From: Benincasa hispida
Taxonomy: Eukaryota > Streptophyta > Magnoliopsida > Cucurbitales > Cucurbitaceae
DNA length: 64,000 nucleotides
Direction: 5' to 3'
Assembly (NCBI RefSeq): GCF_009727055.1
Contig: NC_052358.1
Location: forward strand, 41,963,337-42,027,336
A program made the position numbers and the translations under genes. The notes under the pieces were generated by a model. The model had not been told where the DNA came from and made no database searches. It saw only the letters and a program-made list of their open reading frames with translations. Below are positions 46,100 through 58,939 of this stretch, piece after piece (position 1 is the first letter of the stretch; every line of letters starts with the position of its first letter).

Positions 46100-46165
46100 A
46101 AAAAGATTTGTTGGCCTCTCTCGACGTTACAATTGTAGCGTCAGGAGAGGCCAACAAATCTTTTT
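46100..46165. repeat. Perfect 21-bp inverted repeat with self-complementary loop
   Basis: 46100-46120 and 46145-46165 are exact reverse complements (core GATTTGTTGGCCTCTC). The 24-base loop contains GACG and CGTC and the palindrome TACAATTGTA, so the hairpin can close nearly to its centre. Partial pairing continues outside (CGTTAG against CTAACG). It lies in the left subterminal part of the CACTA element. Confidence 0.92.
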
Positions 46166-46962
46166 GCCTATCCTAACGGTATAGATGAGACATCGAGTTT
46201 TTTAAAAAAAAATTGGGAAAATTTTTCCGATGATGGGTCAAACAACCATCGGGAGAACATACTTATCCCGGCGGTTTTACAAGCATCTTGAGAAGGTCAA
46301 TTTAAACAAAAGGTCGAAAAAATTTTTATTAGAGTTATCCCGATGGTGGGTCAAACTACGGTAGATTAGATAGTGCCTATCTCGACGATATATTGATCAT
46401 TAAACTTATTTAAATTTGTATTTTGTAGGTATCTCAAGATTTATGTTGAAGATGCATCTCTCGACAAGCTAAGTTAGGTTGTAGAATTATGTTTTATAGG
46501 TACTTTGTGAATATTATGTAATGTTATTCCAGAGTTAAGAATTTGTGGAAGTTATATTATATTTGAGACGAATAGTATTAGTAGTTGTTTATTTGACAAA
46601 TTTGTAAGATTCAAACATGTTTTCTAGATATTATTTAATATTGTAGACATCTAATTAATTTTATCAATTTTTATTTTAGTTTATTTGATATTTGTAAGAT
46701 TCAAACAGGTATGACATTTGTAATATATATATATATATATAGTTTAGTAAATAAAGAAATAAAAATTCCCACTCTTAAATATATAATCCTGACAATAAAA
46801 AGATCAGGAAAAAGTGTAATTTCATGCTTGTTTTTACATTTTTTTCCGACGCTAAAATAGGTCACCATCAACATAAGTAACTATCTCTCAACGGCAAGGG
46901 GTCAGGAAAAAGTGTAATTTTACGCTAAAATAACTCTCAAGATAACTTTTGTCGATGGTCGA

Positions 46963-49231
46963 CGTCACACCCCTCCCTATATTATCTTTTTAATCTAGAT
47001 GAAAGTGTGAGGACGGTAGATACCACCCTTTTGTGATACCTATTGCCCACTCTTACTTGTTAGGCTCACTAAACTCACAGCCAAGGAAAAACAACAATAG
47101 CTCTTAGAAAAACTCACTTTATTACAACCAATCTAATGTTTATACAAACTTGAACTTTTAATTACAGAAACTCATAATATCAAATTTAAGTTTAGAAGTG
47201 TGGGTTTAGTGTGGCAGATCTTGACCTTAGCAGCACGTTAGAACTCTTCAACATCCGCTACCTAAGAAGGAAATCATAAAAGGAAAGAATGAGCTTCAAG
47301 AAGCTTAATGAATGATATTTTAAACAAGTTTCCCATACACACGTTGATGAAATATAATCATACTCGAGTTTCAATTTTATGAACCTAGGGTTACTAATTT
47401 AGAACATCAGGTATAACATTTTAGAATGAGTTATAGAACCCTAGAAACATCTGATAAACATCATCCTCTAACCTTAGTTGAGGGAGAGTCCTTTTTCTCA
47501 ATCACTCAATGTTAAAGTCCTTAGTTAGTGTGGAGTAGTCTTAACATAACCAACATCGATAAACCTACGTGCACGTGGCTAAGTCCTAGATATCGTTATA
47601 CCTTAGGTACCAGGGGACCTAGATACCTTCATACCTTCAGTATCAAGCTTCCTCATATGAACATCATAAAACCTCAATTGCAGTTAAGAACTCAGCCTCT
47701 AAAACATCAAGCATTCCAATAGCATATACTTAATAAGTATAGAAATTAGGAGGAATAACTCAACTCAAGGAATGCTTTGTAGGTTAGCTTTCGAGCATTA
47801 AAACTCAAGTATGCTCAAGTATGCTTAAGAATTTTATGTTAATCATTTGAAAAACATGCCACTCACACTTATCTGACAATAGCTTTTCTTCCTAGGTTTT
47901 CTCTTAGCTTCCTGAGTTCTTTCTTGATTTTTGAGCCTGTACCGAATCATAATAACTTTAAAATCCTGTATTTAGGGCTAAAATAACCTTAGAATACCTT
48001 CATGGCCCTAATCCTAGCTTACCAACTCCAACTGATATGAAAACAGGCTTTAGAGCACTCTTAGACAACGGTTGGATGTAGGGTTGAACTTCCTCAACAC
48101 TACTTGGACACGTGGTTGAACCTTCCAATGCCCAAGGATCCTCTTCAATGCCTGTTTGATGATCCCAATGCCTAGGTGATGTCTCCAACGCCTAGGTTAT
48201 TTCAATTCAACACTTAGTCCTCCTCCGAAACTCTAATTCTCTCCAAAACTCTTATCTTTTTTTTTTTTTTTTAATCTCCTTTTGAGAACATTTGAGGAGT
48301 TGTGTGATGGAATGAAATCTTCTAGGGGTATTTATAGGCAATTCAACCCATCCTTGTAACCAACTCCAAGCCTCTAGCGCATGACACCTCTCTTACATGC
48401 CAATTCTAAGTGTCGGCACCATGCAAAGGCCAACACAAAGATCTTTGACACCTTCTACTTGTATGCAAGCTTAAGTGTCTTTACCTTACTCAGGCCAACA
48501 CATAGTTTTTCTGAGGTGTCAATCCAACACTTTGCATGCTCTTCCCTTGTTTCCTAGGCGTCCACCTACACTTAGTCAAATTCATTTCATGCTACCATTT
48601 AACTTCCTAAGGTGTCCACCTTTTCCTTAGGAATTTGGTTCAACTAGTGTATGCATAACCTAATTTTTCACCCATCATGTGTCCAAATGTGCTCTTTTCC
48701 TCAAGGAATGTGTCAAACCATTCCATTATCCACACTCTAGGCGTCCAACATGCCCCTACTAGGGTGTGTGTCCAACAAGTTGTCCAACACTTTGTCAAAT
48801 TCTTACCCCTGAACGTATGCGTTCAACTTTTCCTCCCCAACTTTTGCATGCCTAATTTCATCACTTGGAGGTTTTCCTAAGTCTCTCAACTCCCTTCAAA
48901 GCATAGTCTAAACAGTTAATCACATTTCCACTTCTCCAATGGTTATGCATTCAACCCTCACTTCTAGAACTTAGCCAAATTCTCTCCTTTAAATGCTCTA
49001 TGCGTCCACCCTGACTTCCTCTCTTGTTCATTACTTAACCATTTCTTTCCCCATGCATTCACGTAGCCCTGGATATCCTCAAGATGGCTCTTCTTGCCCT
49101 AGTATGCCTCCAACAATTAGAAATTTTTCTTCTTTCAAGGCATAGTTTTGGGTTAAACTCTTCCCTTCCAAGGCTTTAATTCTGAGTTCTTTTCTCTACT
49201 CAAAGAATCCTATGAGAGTATAGGTGTCACA
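46963..49231 (-). repeat. Solo LTR of a gypsy family with GGTGTGACA ends, inside the CACTA element
   Basis: The plus-strand ends are CGTCACACCCC and GGTGTCACA, inverted to each other. A TATAAATACC box on the minus strand (48336-48327) shows the LTR faces left. Sequence near the left end (GTGGCAGATCTTGACCTTAGCAGCAC, then GAATGAGCTTCAAGAAGC) matches the copy at 50967. No internal domains are present. No clean 5-bp target duplication was seen. Confidence 0.7.
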
Positions 49232-49309
49232 TGTAGATTGAGCATCAGGATAAGCAACTATCTCCCAATGCCAAACGAAACCATCAACATAAGCTGACTT
49301 CTCCCAACT

Positions 49310-49936
49310 AAAGATATCCATAGGGCGGGGCGGGGCTGCGGATGCCATTCCCCATCTCCATCCTCACACCCCATTTCATTCCCCATCCCCGTGAAATTAT
49401 CCACGGGGATCGGGGTGGGATTCCCCGTTACCTTTTTTTTTTTTTTTTTTTTTTGTAAATAGTCAATTAATTTAAATCATTAATATGAGAAAATTGTAAT
49501 TAAATAATTAACTTTATCACTAAATTTGCTATTACGATTAGTTTTACATGACAATTTGAATTTAAAGATAAATTACTCAAATTTTGGCCTAAAAAAGCTA
49601 ATTAATTTTTTTAGTAGAATAAAATAAATATAAATCAAATTATTCACATATATAATCTAAATTTAAATATTCAATTTAAACATATTCATTACCTTTCACA
49701 ATAAATAATCAAATTCGAAATTTAAATGTAATATTTATATAATAATAATAACAACATAATATTAGATAACTATGCTAAACAAATATGTAAAAGCTAATCG
49801 GGGCAGGGACAGGGAATGCATTCCTCGTCCCCGTCCCTATTTAGTTCATGGGCAATTTTTTTTCCTCACTCCTTCCCCTATTTCCTGCCTAATTGGGGAA
49901 TCCCCGCGAGGTCCCGTCACTATGGGGAAATTGAAC
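49310..49936. mobile_element. MITE-like element with GC-rich ends and AT-rich core
   Basis: The left end (GGGCGGGGCGGGGCTGCGG, CCCCATCCCCGTG, CGGGGATCGGGG) and the right end (GGGGCAGGGACAGGG, CGTCCCCGTCCC, GGGGAATCCCCGCGAGG) are GC-rich and mutually complementary in places. The middle 350 bp is almost only A and T. Such GGGGATCCCC-rich short elements are common in plants, often hAT-like. A target duplication could not be fixed. Confidence 0.5.
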
Positions 49937-50202
49937 ATCTCTATTCCCAACGGTAGAAAATTATTCTTATCGTCGGGAGAAATAACTTTTCTCAATGATA
50001 TCATTTAGGGTTGGCAAAAGCCCTCATCCTTGTTCCGTCAAGATATCTTTTTTCCTGACAACAAGGCTTTTCTGGGTCGGGGAAGGTTTTTCCGACGACG
50101 CTTTCCCAGCGATGCTTCTGACTGTTGGATTTCCATCGAGATAGGTTTTACTCTTTTTTATGGTTTCTGCCATCGACAAAAGTCCAAATTCTTGTAATGT
50201 GT

Positions 50203-50966
50203 AGAATACCCAACAAGTGGAAATCAATACTAATCGAGGAGAAAATGACATTGCAGGGGTTGAGCATAAAACCTCCTAAACCACATGCTTGAAATGAACT
50301 TAAATTTAGGAAGAATTATATTATTGTATTTCTTCTTATTTTCTAAAACAACTACAAGATTTTCTTATAATATAGGAGAAATACCACCAACCAACAAGGA
50401 AATAAATATTACAAATTTAAATAATAAATATTCACATAATGCACAATAAATACAACAAAAGCTATAAGGAAATCCAACACCACCCAATATAGGATTGCTC
50501 CAAGCTAAGGAAATTCAACTTTGGAGTTCCTATGATTAAACCATAAAAAAGAAAGGTATATCTTGTTGGTATAGATAATAATTTTCAATTCTTTTAAGTC
50601 TTTCTTAATCTTATTTTTATATTCCTAGGATCCTTCTCATTCGGATGAGATCTAGGGTTATTCATATACCCCTCCAAAACTAACTTGTTAGCCATATTCA
50701 TTTCAATGAAGGATTTTAGTTCATATATAAATATGTTATCGCGTAAATAGATGCTATCTTTAATTTTAAAAATGAAAAAAAAATAGATGTTATCCTTATT
50801 TAATTAGCATGTATACACAATTCAAATATAGTCTTGCCTATAAGCTCTTATCTAGCCATTGAACATGTTGAGGAAAAAAATCTCAGTAAAGTGATCAACA
50901 TAATTAGTCAATTGGTGTGTTCTCTAGAGAAAATGAAAATTATGGTAGTTGTAGGTGGATTGATTT
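50203..50966. other. AT-rich spacer
   Basis: No gene or clear element is visible. Confidence 0.4.
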
Positions 50967-53540
50967 TGTCACACCCCCTCTCAAGCCTACCTCTAGAATC
51001 CGAAAAGAGGCGTGAGGACACCTACTACCGATATGAACTTTTTTCACTCATTAAACTTAAAGCCAAGGAAATATGCAACAACTATTTAGCTAAACTTATT
51101 TTATTACAAATAGTATAACATTTATACAACTCCCAGACTTAACTATAAAGTTTACAACAATAACTTAAAACCAGAAGTATGGCTGTGGCGTGGCAGACCT
51201 TGACCTTAGTAGCACCCTGGAACTCCTCATCTTTCATTACCTAGGAAGAAAACATGAAAGAAAAGAATGAGCTTCAAGAAGCCCAGGTAACAACATAACA
51301 AGTCTCTTTCAACTTATAGCAAATAAAACATATCACAATTACGAGGTTAACATCCTAACCGCAGTCTCGAATGACTCTATTCTCAACCCTACCTACACAC
51401 AAGGTAGATAGTTAAAACTAATACTTATCACAAATACTTATTTCCTATGTTCCCTACGTGCACATAGATCCCCGCTTATGGGCTCAGAAGCTAGACCCGT
51501 CGGCCCTCTGACCATCCCAAACGAGGTTCCTCTCACAGGCTCAGGAACTAGGCTTCATGGCCCCATGACCATCCTGTGAGATTCTTCTTCGGGCTCAAGA
51601 ACTAGGTCTATTGACCCCCTGACTATCCTGGTCATATATTCTCATTCTCGTTCTGGCTATTCATTCACAACATAGACATATATTCTAAAAAATATGCTTT
51701 AAGACCTTTAAAGGATACCATTCATCTTGTTTTGCTGAAACATTTCTCTCTTTCCAAGTTCCTTGGTCTCCCCTGGCTTCTTTTTGAACCTTAATTTCCA
51801 TATTCAAATTCAAGCTTAGATTACTCAGCTTTCCGAGCATTATTTTAGGAAGATTTCTTCTACAAACATATTCAAAATTGTCTCAGGAGGCTTACCATAA
51901 AATCTCAGATCATAACTCTTTGTGATTTGGCTGGAATCCTCAAATCATTAAGATTGGCTCAAGCTTACCTGAGCGTTTGACCCTTCTATCTTTTCTTCAC
52001 TCTCCAGCTCGATTCCTTTAAGATTCTTATCCGACAGCCCTGCCTTGAAAACTAGACTCTCATAGCTTTCAAGTGGCTTTGAAATCTCTTAAAACTTCTC
52101 GTTTCAAGTTGATGCTACTTCATGACCTCACTGTCCGATAGCATCTCCACCTCTTGGAACCATTTGATCAACGCATGGTTATGTTACCAATGCATTCCCT
52201 CTTGGATCAACGCTAGGTCTTCCTTAAAACTTACCTTCACACACTTGTTCTAGACATCCTTTGAAGATTTGTGTTGTGGGTTGAGGTTCCACTCCGTTTG
52301 GGTATTTATAGACCCTTTTGGAAGCCTCAACGCATGACACATGGTTACATGGCAATCTTAGTTGTCCAAACCATGCAATGGCCAACTATCTTAACTTTTC
52401 CACCTTTTCCTTAGCCTTTTGAGTTTTCCTTTCCATGCATGGTCCAACATATAACTCTTATTTTGCATGCTCTTTGGTACGTTCACCTCTTACTTGCATG
52501 AAGTTTGAGTTGTCTTCCTCATGCATAAGTCTTCTTTGCATGCAATCCCTATTTGTCCACCTCCTACTTACTTAAGCTTAATTTCCAAGTATCTTCAACT
52601 CATCACATATCCTCTTCTTGGCCACATAGCATCCTTTGAATGCCTAGTATCCTATGATCAACACATAGCTTCACTTCATTTGGCCTCCCTTAGTCGCATA
52701 GTTACTCTTCCATGTGTTCATATGCACCCATGGTGGTGTTCCTCAATGCATTCTTCCTTAGGTCTCCCTTGGTCGTATAGTGTTTTTAGCCACGTGGTCT
52801 ACTTTGCGCCCATCTAACCTCTAAAGATCAACACATAGCATAGTGGCCGCACACTCCTTCATCGCTTACCTCATAGTGGCCGTACACTTCTATGGCCAAC
52901 GCATACCTAGTCCCATCACATGGTTTGCAGGCTTCTCAGCGCCTATCCCTTTGTTGGCCGCATCCTTGGCCACCATCGCTTGGCCTATTATCCACCCATG
53001 AAACCATGGCATGCCAAGCCTTGGGTCAAGCTAGGTCTCAAGCCAACGCCGCATGCCCTCACCATATGTCTACTACCAATGTGCCCTGGCGTCAACGCCC
53101 AAAGCTTGCCTTGCCATTGCCTAGCCTCTTGTCATCGCCTAAGCCCTTCTCAGCCAACACTTAGCTTACCTAACCTCCAAAGCAAGGCCAACGCCTAGCA
53201 TCTCCTTATCATCACTTGGCCAACCCACACTATGTGCCCAACATGGCTTTGGCCTATCACTTGGTGTCAACGCATAGCCAACTACACCATGCGCCCATGG
53301 CACACAAGCCTCAACGCATGGTTATCTTAGGTTTCCAACAGTTAGCCAAATTTAGCCACCACACACACCAAGCCTCATGCATTAATGGTTCCCTACACCA
53401 ATGCATGGTTTCCTCTTGGCTCCCATACTTAGCCAAATTCCACCCGTTAAGACCTAACTCAAAACTACCAAAAAGCCCTTATTCAACACTTAGAATTTTC
53501 TTATTCTTTTCCCCAAATCTTCTTCCCTCATAAGATTTAA
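50967..53540 (-). repeat. Second LTR of the GGTGTGACA gypsy family
   Basis: It starts TGTCACACCCCC at 50967 and matches the 46963 copy through GTGGCAGACCTTGACCTTAG and GAATGAGCTTCAAGAAGC. The minus-strand TATAAATACC box at 52310-52301 lies about 1.34 kb from this end, as in the first copy (1.37 kb). The right part (52800-53330) is crowded with CAACGCATAGC and CCAACGCCTAGC words. The right border is not clean and abuts copia copy B near 53540-53565. Confidence 0.65.
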
Positions 53541-53564
53541 CTTATACTTGGTTAATTACTCTAA

Positions 53565-54734
53565 TTACTTGCTAAGGTTTGAATGTATAAGTTTCAAGGC
53601 TTCTTTGGCTCTATAACCTTTTCCAGCAAAAAGTCGTTTTATCATCTTACCTTCAAGGCATGACTCACATACAAGTAAAGATTTTTCTTTTAAACTATTT
53701 AGAAGTCCACTTTTCACCAATTTCTCAATCCTATTTTGATTAATGTGACCTAACCTTAGATACCAAAGGTGGACATTTTCTTTAGGAGAAATCCTTGGTC
53801 TCATAGCAGTTGTTGTCGTTCTGAACATTTTAGTATTTAGGACAACCTTTGTAACTAACAGCCTTAGTACATATAAGTTACTTTATTTTGAAGCAAATCC
53901 TATCTCCATTCTGTTTTTTAAAATAAACAATTTACTTCCAAGGAAGGAGAGAGAATAATTTTGCTCAATCAAACAAGAAGCAGAGATTAAATTCCTTTTC
54001 ATATTAGGAACTACATATATATCATCTAATAATATATATCATTTCTTGTCCAAAATTAACTTAAGCCTGTCTACGGCAACAACATAAATGGCCTCACCAA
54101 TACCAACTAGAAGTGTCATCTCCCGAATTTCTAATTGTCTCCATGAATTAAATCCCTGATAGGAAGAACATACGTGATTTGTAGTCCCTAAATCAACTAT
54201 CCAGTCAGAATCACTATTTTCTACTAAGCACGACTTCAGGACAAGTGAATCAAATTTACTGTCATTGAATCTCTTCCTATTCTGGAGAGCAATGGGATCA
54301 ACTTGAACACACTTATTATGAACTCCAAGTTTTTCCTCCGAGGTCAAACCTCTTTGATAAACTTCACTAAAGTTAGCAACTTTTACCTCCTCTATTTGTC
54401 CCTTGACATTCAATACGGACCAGAGTTCAAATAGGGAGCTGACATTATTGGTTTCGTCTATATTAAGCGCATCCTACTTGAATTGTGAGGACACTCGCTC
54501 AAACAACTCTAGCATTGATTGCATGATTTGAAGTGCAGTGACCATGCTCTCAAATATTTTGGCCAAGACATTAGGTATGCTTGCCAAAATGGAAACTCGA
54601 GCCTCAAGATTGGTCTTCGTCCACCTTTTGTAAGCATCACAAACATTTTGTGTTGCATCAAGGTTTAGAACTTGAGGGCATTCTTCAGTCAAGACGAAGT
54701 TAAGGTTATTAACCACGAACATAGTTTTAATCAA
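53565..54734 (-). pseudogene. Copia gag, protease and pre-integrase fragments
   Basis: Gag (54734-54474) shows NVCDAYKRWTKTNLEARV and SILASIPNVLA. The protease frame (54413-54039) shows DSDWIVDLGTTNHVCSS, the usual D-[ST]-G active site with leucine in the middle. The pre-integrase part (53828-53565) shows NVHLWYLRLGHINQNRIEKL and LLVCESCLEGKMIKRLF, the H..H..C..C zinc site (LRLGH, CESC). Frames are separate and interrupted. The CCHC part of gag between 54474 and 54413 is lost. Confidence 0.85.
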
Positions 54735-57051
54735 TTCTTTCTAAGTTGTGTAATTGAATTCAGTCAATATTTTAGCATAAAGAAGGTTCATTGAAGCGCT
54801 AGTTATTTTTGCTGATACAAAACAAATTACTTGTTTAGACACTTATGCAAAAATTCATTTTAATCCAATCAGTTTAGCAAAAACTAATAATGAACCTTAC
54901 ATTATTTCATATTGCAATGATGCTTTAGTGATTTTGGATAAAAGCCACCAAAGGGTGGTCAGTCATCACTTCCTTGAATTGAGATACTTCTCAACCAATC
55001 ATTATACCAGAATAACTCTTATTCCTATAACGATTAGTCACTATTGATTTGGTCAAGAAATCATTAACTTGCTAAACAATTTCTTGTAAGTGTGGCATTT
55101 CATCTTAAACCTTAGAGTTCCATCCCAATGAGCCAACTAAAGGGAAAAAACTGATTGGGGCAAAAACTATAGCGATCATATCCAGAAACCATTTATGAAG
55201 TTTGCCCCTGATATTGACCTAATGCACAAACCATTCGAAGGGGGACGCTCCCAGGGTGCCTCGAGGCCGCACAAAAAGGTCTCACAATGAAAACCAATGA
55301 AGGAGACCATAGGACATATTGACACATATCCTTCTTCCACTTATTATAAACACTTTCTCCATTCACCTTGATATTGACCCATGCAAACATCATCCAAAGG
55401 GGTCGCTCCCAGGGTACCTTGAGGCCAAGCATGAGTCTCACTGTGTGAACATTTTAGGGAGAACATGAGTGGAAAAAATTCATATCGTATATATCATTTT
55501 CCTCCCACTGAGTATTTTTTTTTATAAAAAAAAAGGGTTTATTAACTTAGTAAAAACTGACTAATTAATTTTAACTAAGTCTTTGTTAATTTGCTCAATA
55601 TAACACTTATATTGAATATTTCAATAATATCCGACTTCAGTTTTTAAACTTTTTAACAAAGTCAATCATTTATTGCATGCTTATAAAATATTTGCCCAAT
55701 CCACCTTCTAGGTCGGTTCCCAAGTAGAGGTGTTCCGTTTTGGTCAGTTTAAATACCTCTGCCTAGACAAAACTTTCCTTAAACAAAGATCTTTTATGGG
55801 AAACTATTTTATAAATTTAATCTCTTAATTCATTTTAATCCTATTAAAACGAATTAAAAGATTAACCTATTTCTAGTCTCATTAGTAATGTGTTTAATAT
55901 AAGTCTAGGTGAATTAATTTTAAACTATCTAAAATTAAATTGGATCTATGTTTGCATGCAACTCTTTGCTATAGATTTAAACTCCAATTTTATTATACTT
56001 ATAACCATTATAAAATAATGAAAAATAAAATCTATAATTGCATTCAAAGACATTGATTAAATATAACATTTACATTTATCTACGTAACATCATGGCTAAT
56101 GCAAAATTTATTTTGATCGAAAAATATAACACTTATATCTAACAATTATTAAGCACACATATCCATTATGTCTTCTTATACATTATAACAATTATAACCT
56201 AGAATGATGCATGAATATGCTTAATGTACAATACATCTAAAATAATATAACACATTAAAATGCATGAGCATGCTAATTTAATCATGCATCCCAAAAATAT
56301 AATACTTACATTTTGACATGATGCATGAACATGTTTATCCTAAGGTGGGATTTGGAATATAAATGTCATACTTTATGCACCATTCAAAAATAATTTAAAT
56401 CATACATCTCATGCATAATTAAATTAACAGAATAGAAAAGTTGACTAGCTATTGACATTCCTTGAAAATAAAATAAAATTTAAAACCCTAGATTTTAGAA
56501 AATCCTAAAAGAAAATGGAAAAGAAAAAAAAATATGTTCAGCGGAAATGATGGATAAACCAGAGCTCAAAATGACGATCCAACTGTTCAAAACGAGATCC
56601 TAGGTGTCCTGAACAAACTGACCAAATTTCAGCATGATCCAACTGTTAGAACTCCAGTTATCAACAAACTTATAAAAGCTATCCCTGAAAAGCCAAACTG
56701 TACTGCATTGTTTCTCTCCATTTTTTCTTGTTTTGCCTTTGTTTTCCCGGGTTCTTTTCACAACATATTTTTTCCATGAAAGACAAGGACTTACATACTC
56801 AATTTACAGTAAAACATATATATATATATTATATATATATAATATATATATAATATATATATCCATAAGCACTGAGTTTTACATTGATCTCATCAATTAA
56901 AACTGTAAATCTAAATGTTAAAAGCCTAAATAGTCAACTTGCAAACCACAATTAAAATCACATACATCTCATGCATATATTTTAATAGTAGCCCACCATT
57001 CTATTCTGATTTTTTTTTTCTAAAATAATGAAAATCAAAATTGCACAAATT
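54735..57051 (-). other. Leader region of copia copy B
   Basis: No ORF is supported. Two copies of a block with GCTCCCAGGGT(G/A)CC(T/-)TGAGGCC-like wording lie at about 55200-55270 and 55365-55440, the same kind of block as at 14220-14600 in copy A. A palindromic AT run (TATATATATTATATATATATAATATAT-like, described by position) lies at 56815-56862. Confidence 0.55.
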
Positions 57052-57067
57052 GGGCTATGATACCAAT

Positions 57068-58939
57068 TGAAGGGATCGAATCCCAAGTGGAAATATGTAA
57101 TCACTTTGCATTGTTTTCGATTTTTCATAAACAAAATACGGTATAAAAATAATAACACAATGGATAAACAATCAAGATTAGCATGCATTTAAGAGAATAA
57201 AAGAGTTACCTTTGTAGATTCTCAAATTCTTCATGATTCCTTCCGCGTCTTCTTTGGAACGTCTCTTCAATGATCAAGGGACACCACCATAAGTGAAACC
57301 TTGTTATTCTCTAAGATCTCAAGAATTGAATGTGTGGTCTCCAAGACTTAGAAGAGGAAGAAGAAGTAATAGAGAAAAAAAAGAAATTTTGAGAGAATTA
57401 GTAGGAGACTAAGATTCAGAATTTCCATTTCAACTGTATCACAAACATAGGCCATGAATACCTATTTACAGAGAGGAGGAGTGACCCCTTTTCCTAGTCT
57501 TTTCTATTCATACTCTAGTTCTAATTTAATTAAACAACTTTTATATAATTAATTAGTCCAATGATTAAATAACCATATCTATTAAATCTTATTTAATATA
57601 TATAATAAATAAATAAATAAATAAACATCACATGTTTATTTATCTCTACTTCTCAAAAATTAATTAATTAATTAATTAACCATTAATTAATCAATTAAAT
57701 GACTATATTAAATCATATTTAATATAGAACTAATCAACATATGATTATCACATGTTTATATGTATACATCTCTTTAATATTTGAATCTTATTAAAATATA
57801 TTTCTCTCTTAATTATAGATCACATCTATAATTAACCATATTATATTAATCTCATTAATATGCAATTAATTTGAACAATTCAAACCATTCCTCTTATATA
57901 TCCTTTAGTGAGCTAATAAGGGGATCTTATGGACCTACAAATTATAAGTTCTAATGATATAAGATTAATTAGTTAAACTCTTTAATTAAATTAATCAATT
58001 TTCATTAACTACCAGTCACTCTATTTAAAAATTGATAGTTGCACTCTTCACACTGTAGATTTATTTCTAGGTCCACGAATATAACCAATCAATAGTGAGT
58101 CAACTCTTCACAAATTGCAAATAATTATAGCTGGGTCAAAATACCGTTTTACCCTTGTAATTACATCTAACTCCTTAAATACCATTGATCCCTCTAATGA
58201 ACAAACAGTTTATAGTCCAACTATAAACTAACACCTCTCGTGCCAGTGAGAGGTTGAGGCCTCAATGATCAAGACCCAGAATCAGCTATTAAGAGAGCAA
58301 TTTATCTATTTTTCCTAAGGTCGGGAAATGAGTGAATTCCATCTTGTGTAGTTGTGTTACCAGCTCCCTACTCGGACAAGTCTCCGAAATGGTAGGTTTG
58401 TTGAGTCAGCTAATAAAGCCACTCTCATCCATACAAAACAAAGAATTCCCCTCGTAGACAAGAGTTCACAACTCACTTAGGATTAAGGTCAAGTCACCTA
58501 TGGTCATCCTAGTGAAATGTAAGTTTCTTCTAACAATGGTGATATATAGAAAGACTATTCGTTTCGCGGTCTGATCTTATACAAACTCTTTGTTTAGAAT
58601 ATTCACACTCACATGTCTCCACATGAATTATTAGGATCAGATCATTTGTAGTACTTTACAACAATTGTAATATCTACAAAGCAGGTTGTATCCGTAGTGT
58701 CACCAGGATAAAGTACCCAACCTTATCCATCTACTACAGACCGTTGAGGTTATCACTTAAACGTAAATCCACCTGTATGTCACCACATACATGTTTAAGT
58801 TTCATAAAATAACCTTAGATCTTAATTTATTGAATTGATAGAATGCATCTAAACATTTATAAAATACCTATTATTAGATATATAATAATTTGTCTTACAA
58901 ACTACAAGATACACTCGATTTAGGACATTAACTCCAATA
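57068..58939 (-). repeat. 5' LTR of copia copy B (about 1872 bp)
   Basis: On the minus strand it begins TATTGGAGTTAATGTCC (a decayed TGTTGG start) and ends CCCTTCA next to the primer site. The same opening wording is seen in copy A (TATTGGGTTTTATGTCC). Confidence 0.8.

Larger units (their letters stand above)
45924..50199. mobile_element. Non-autonomous CACTA (En/Spm-type) transposon with TGT target duplication
   Basis: The left end reads CACTACAAGAATTTTGG and the right end, reversed, CATTACAAGAATTTGG. Both match the CACTA-superfamily terminus. Both are flanked by the 3-bp duplication TGT (45921-45923 and 50200-50202), the size expected for this superfamily. Subterminal DNA on both sides carries repeated CCGACG, TCGGGAG and CATCGGG words. 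No transposase frame is visible. The interior is enlarged by a gypsy solo LTR (46963-49231) and a MITE-like insert (about 49310-49936), leaving a core of roughly 1.4 kb. Confidence 0.88.
53565..58939 (-). mobile_element. Ty1/copia element copy B (LTR to pre-integrase), truncated
   Basis: On the minus strand: 5' LTR (58939-57068), primer site TTGGTATCATAGCCC (57066-57052, close to the initiator-Met complement), leader (to about 54735), gag (54734-54474), protease (54413-54039) and GAG-pre-integrase (53828-53565). Integrase core, RT, RNase H and the 3' LTR are missing. It belongs to the same family as copy A. Confidence 0.85.

Noticed and set aside
45885..46157. 90-residue minus-strand frame at the left CACTA end
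   Set aside because: It runs across the transposon border and through the hairpin; no transposase motif is present.
52892..53533. Plus-strand frames of about 90-105 residues rich in His, Pro and Ser
   Set aside because: They lie in the repeated CAACGCATAGC word field of a gypsy LTR and only reflect its base composition.
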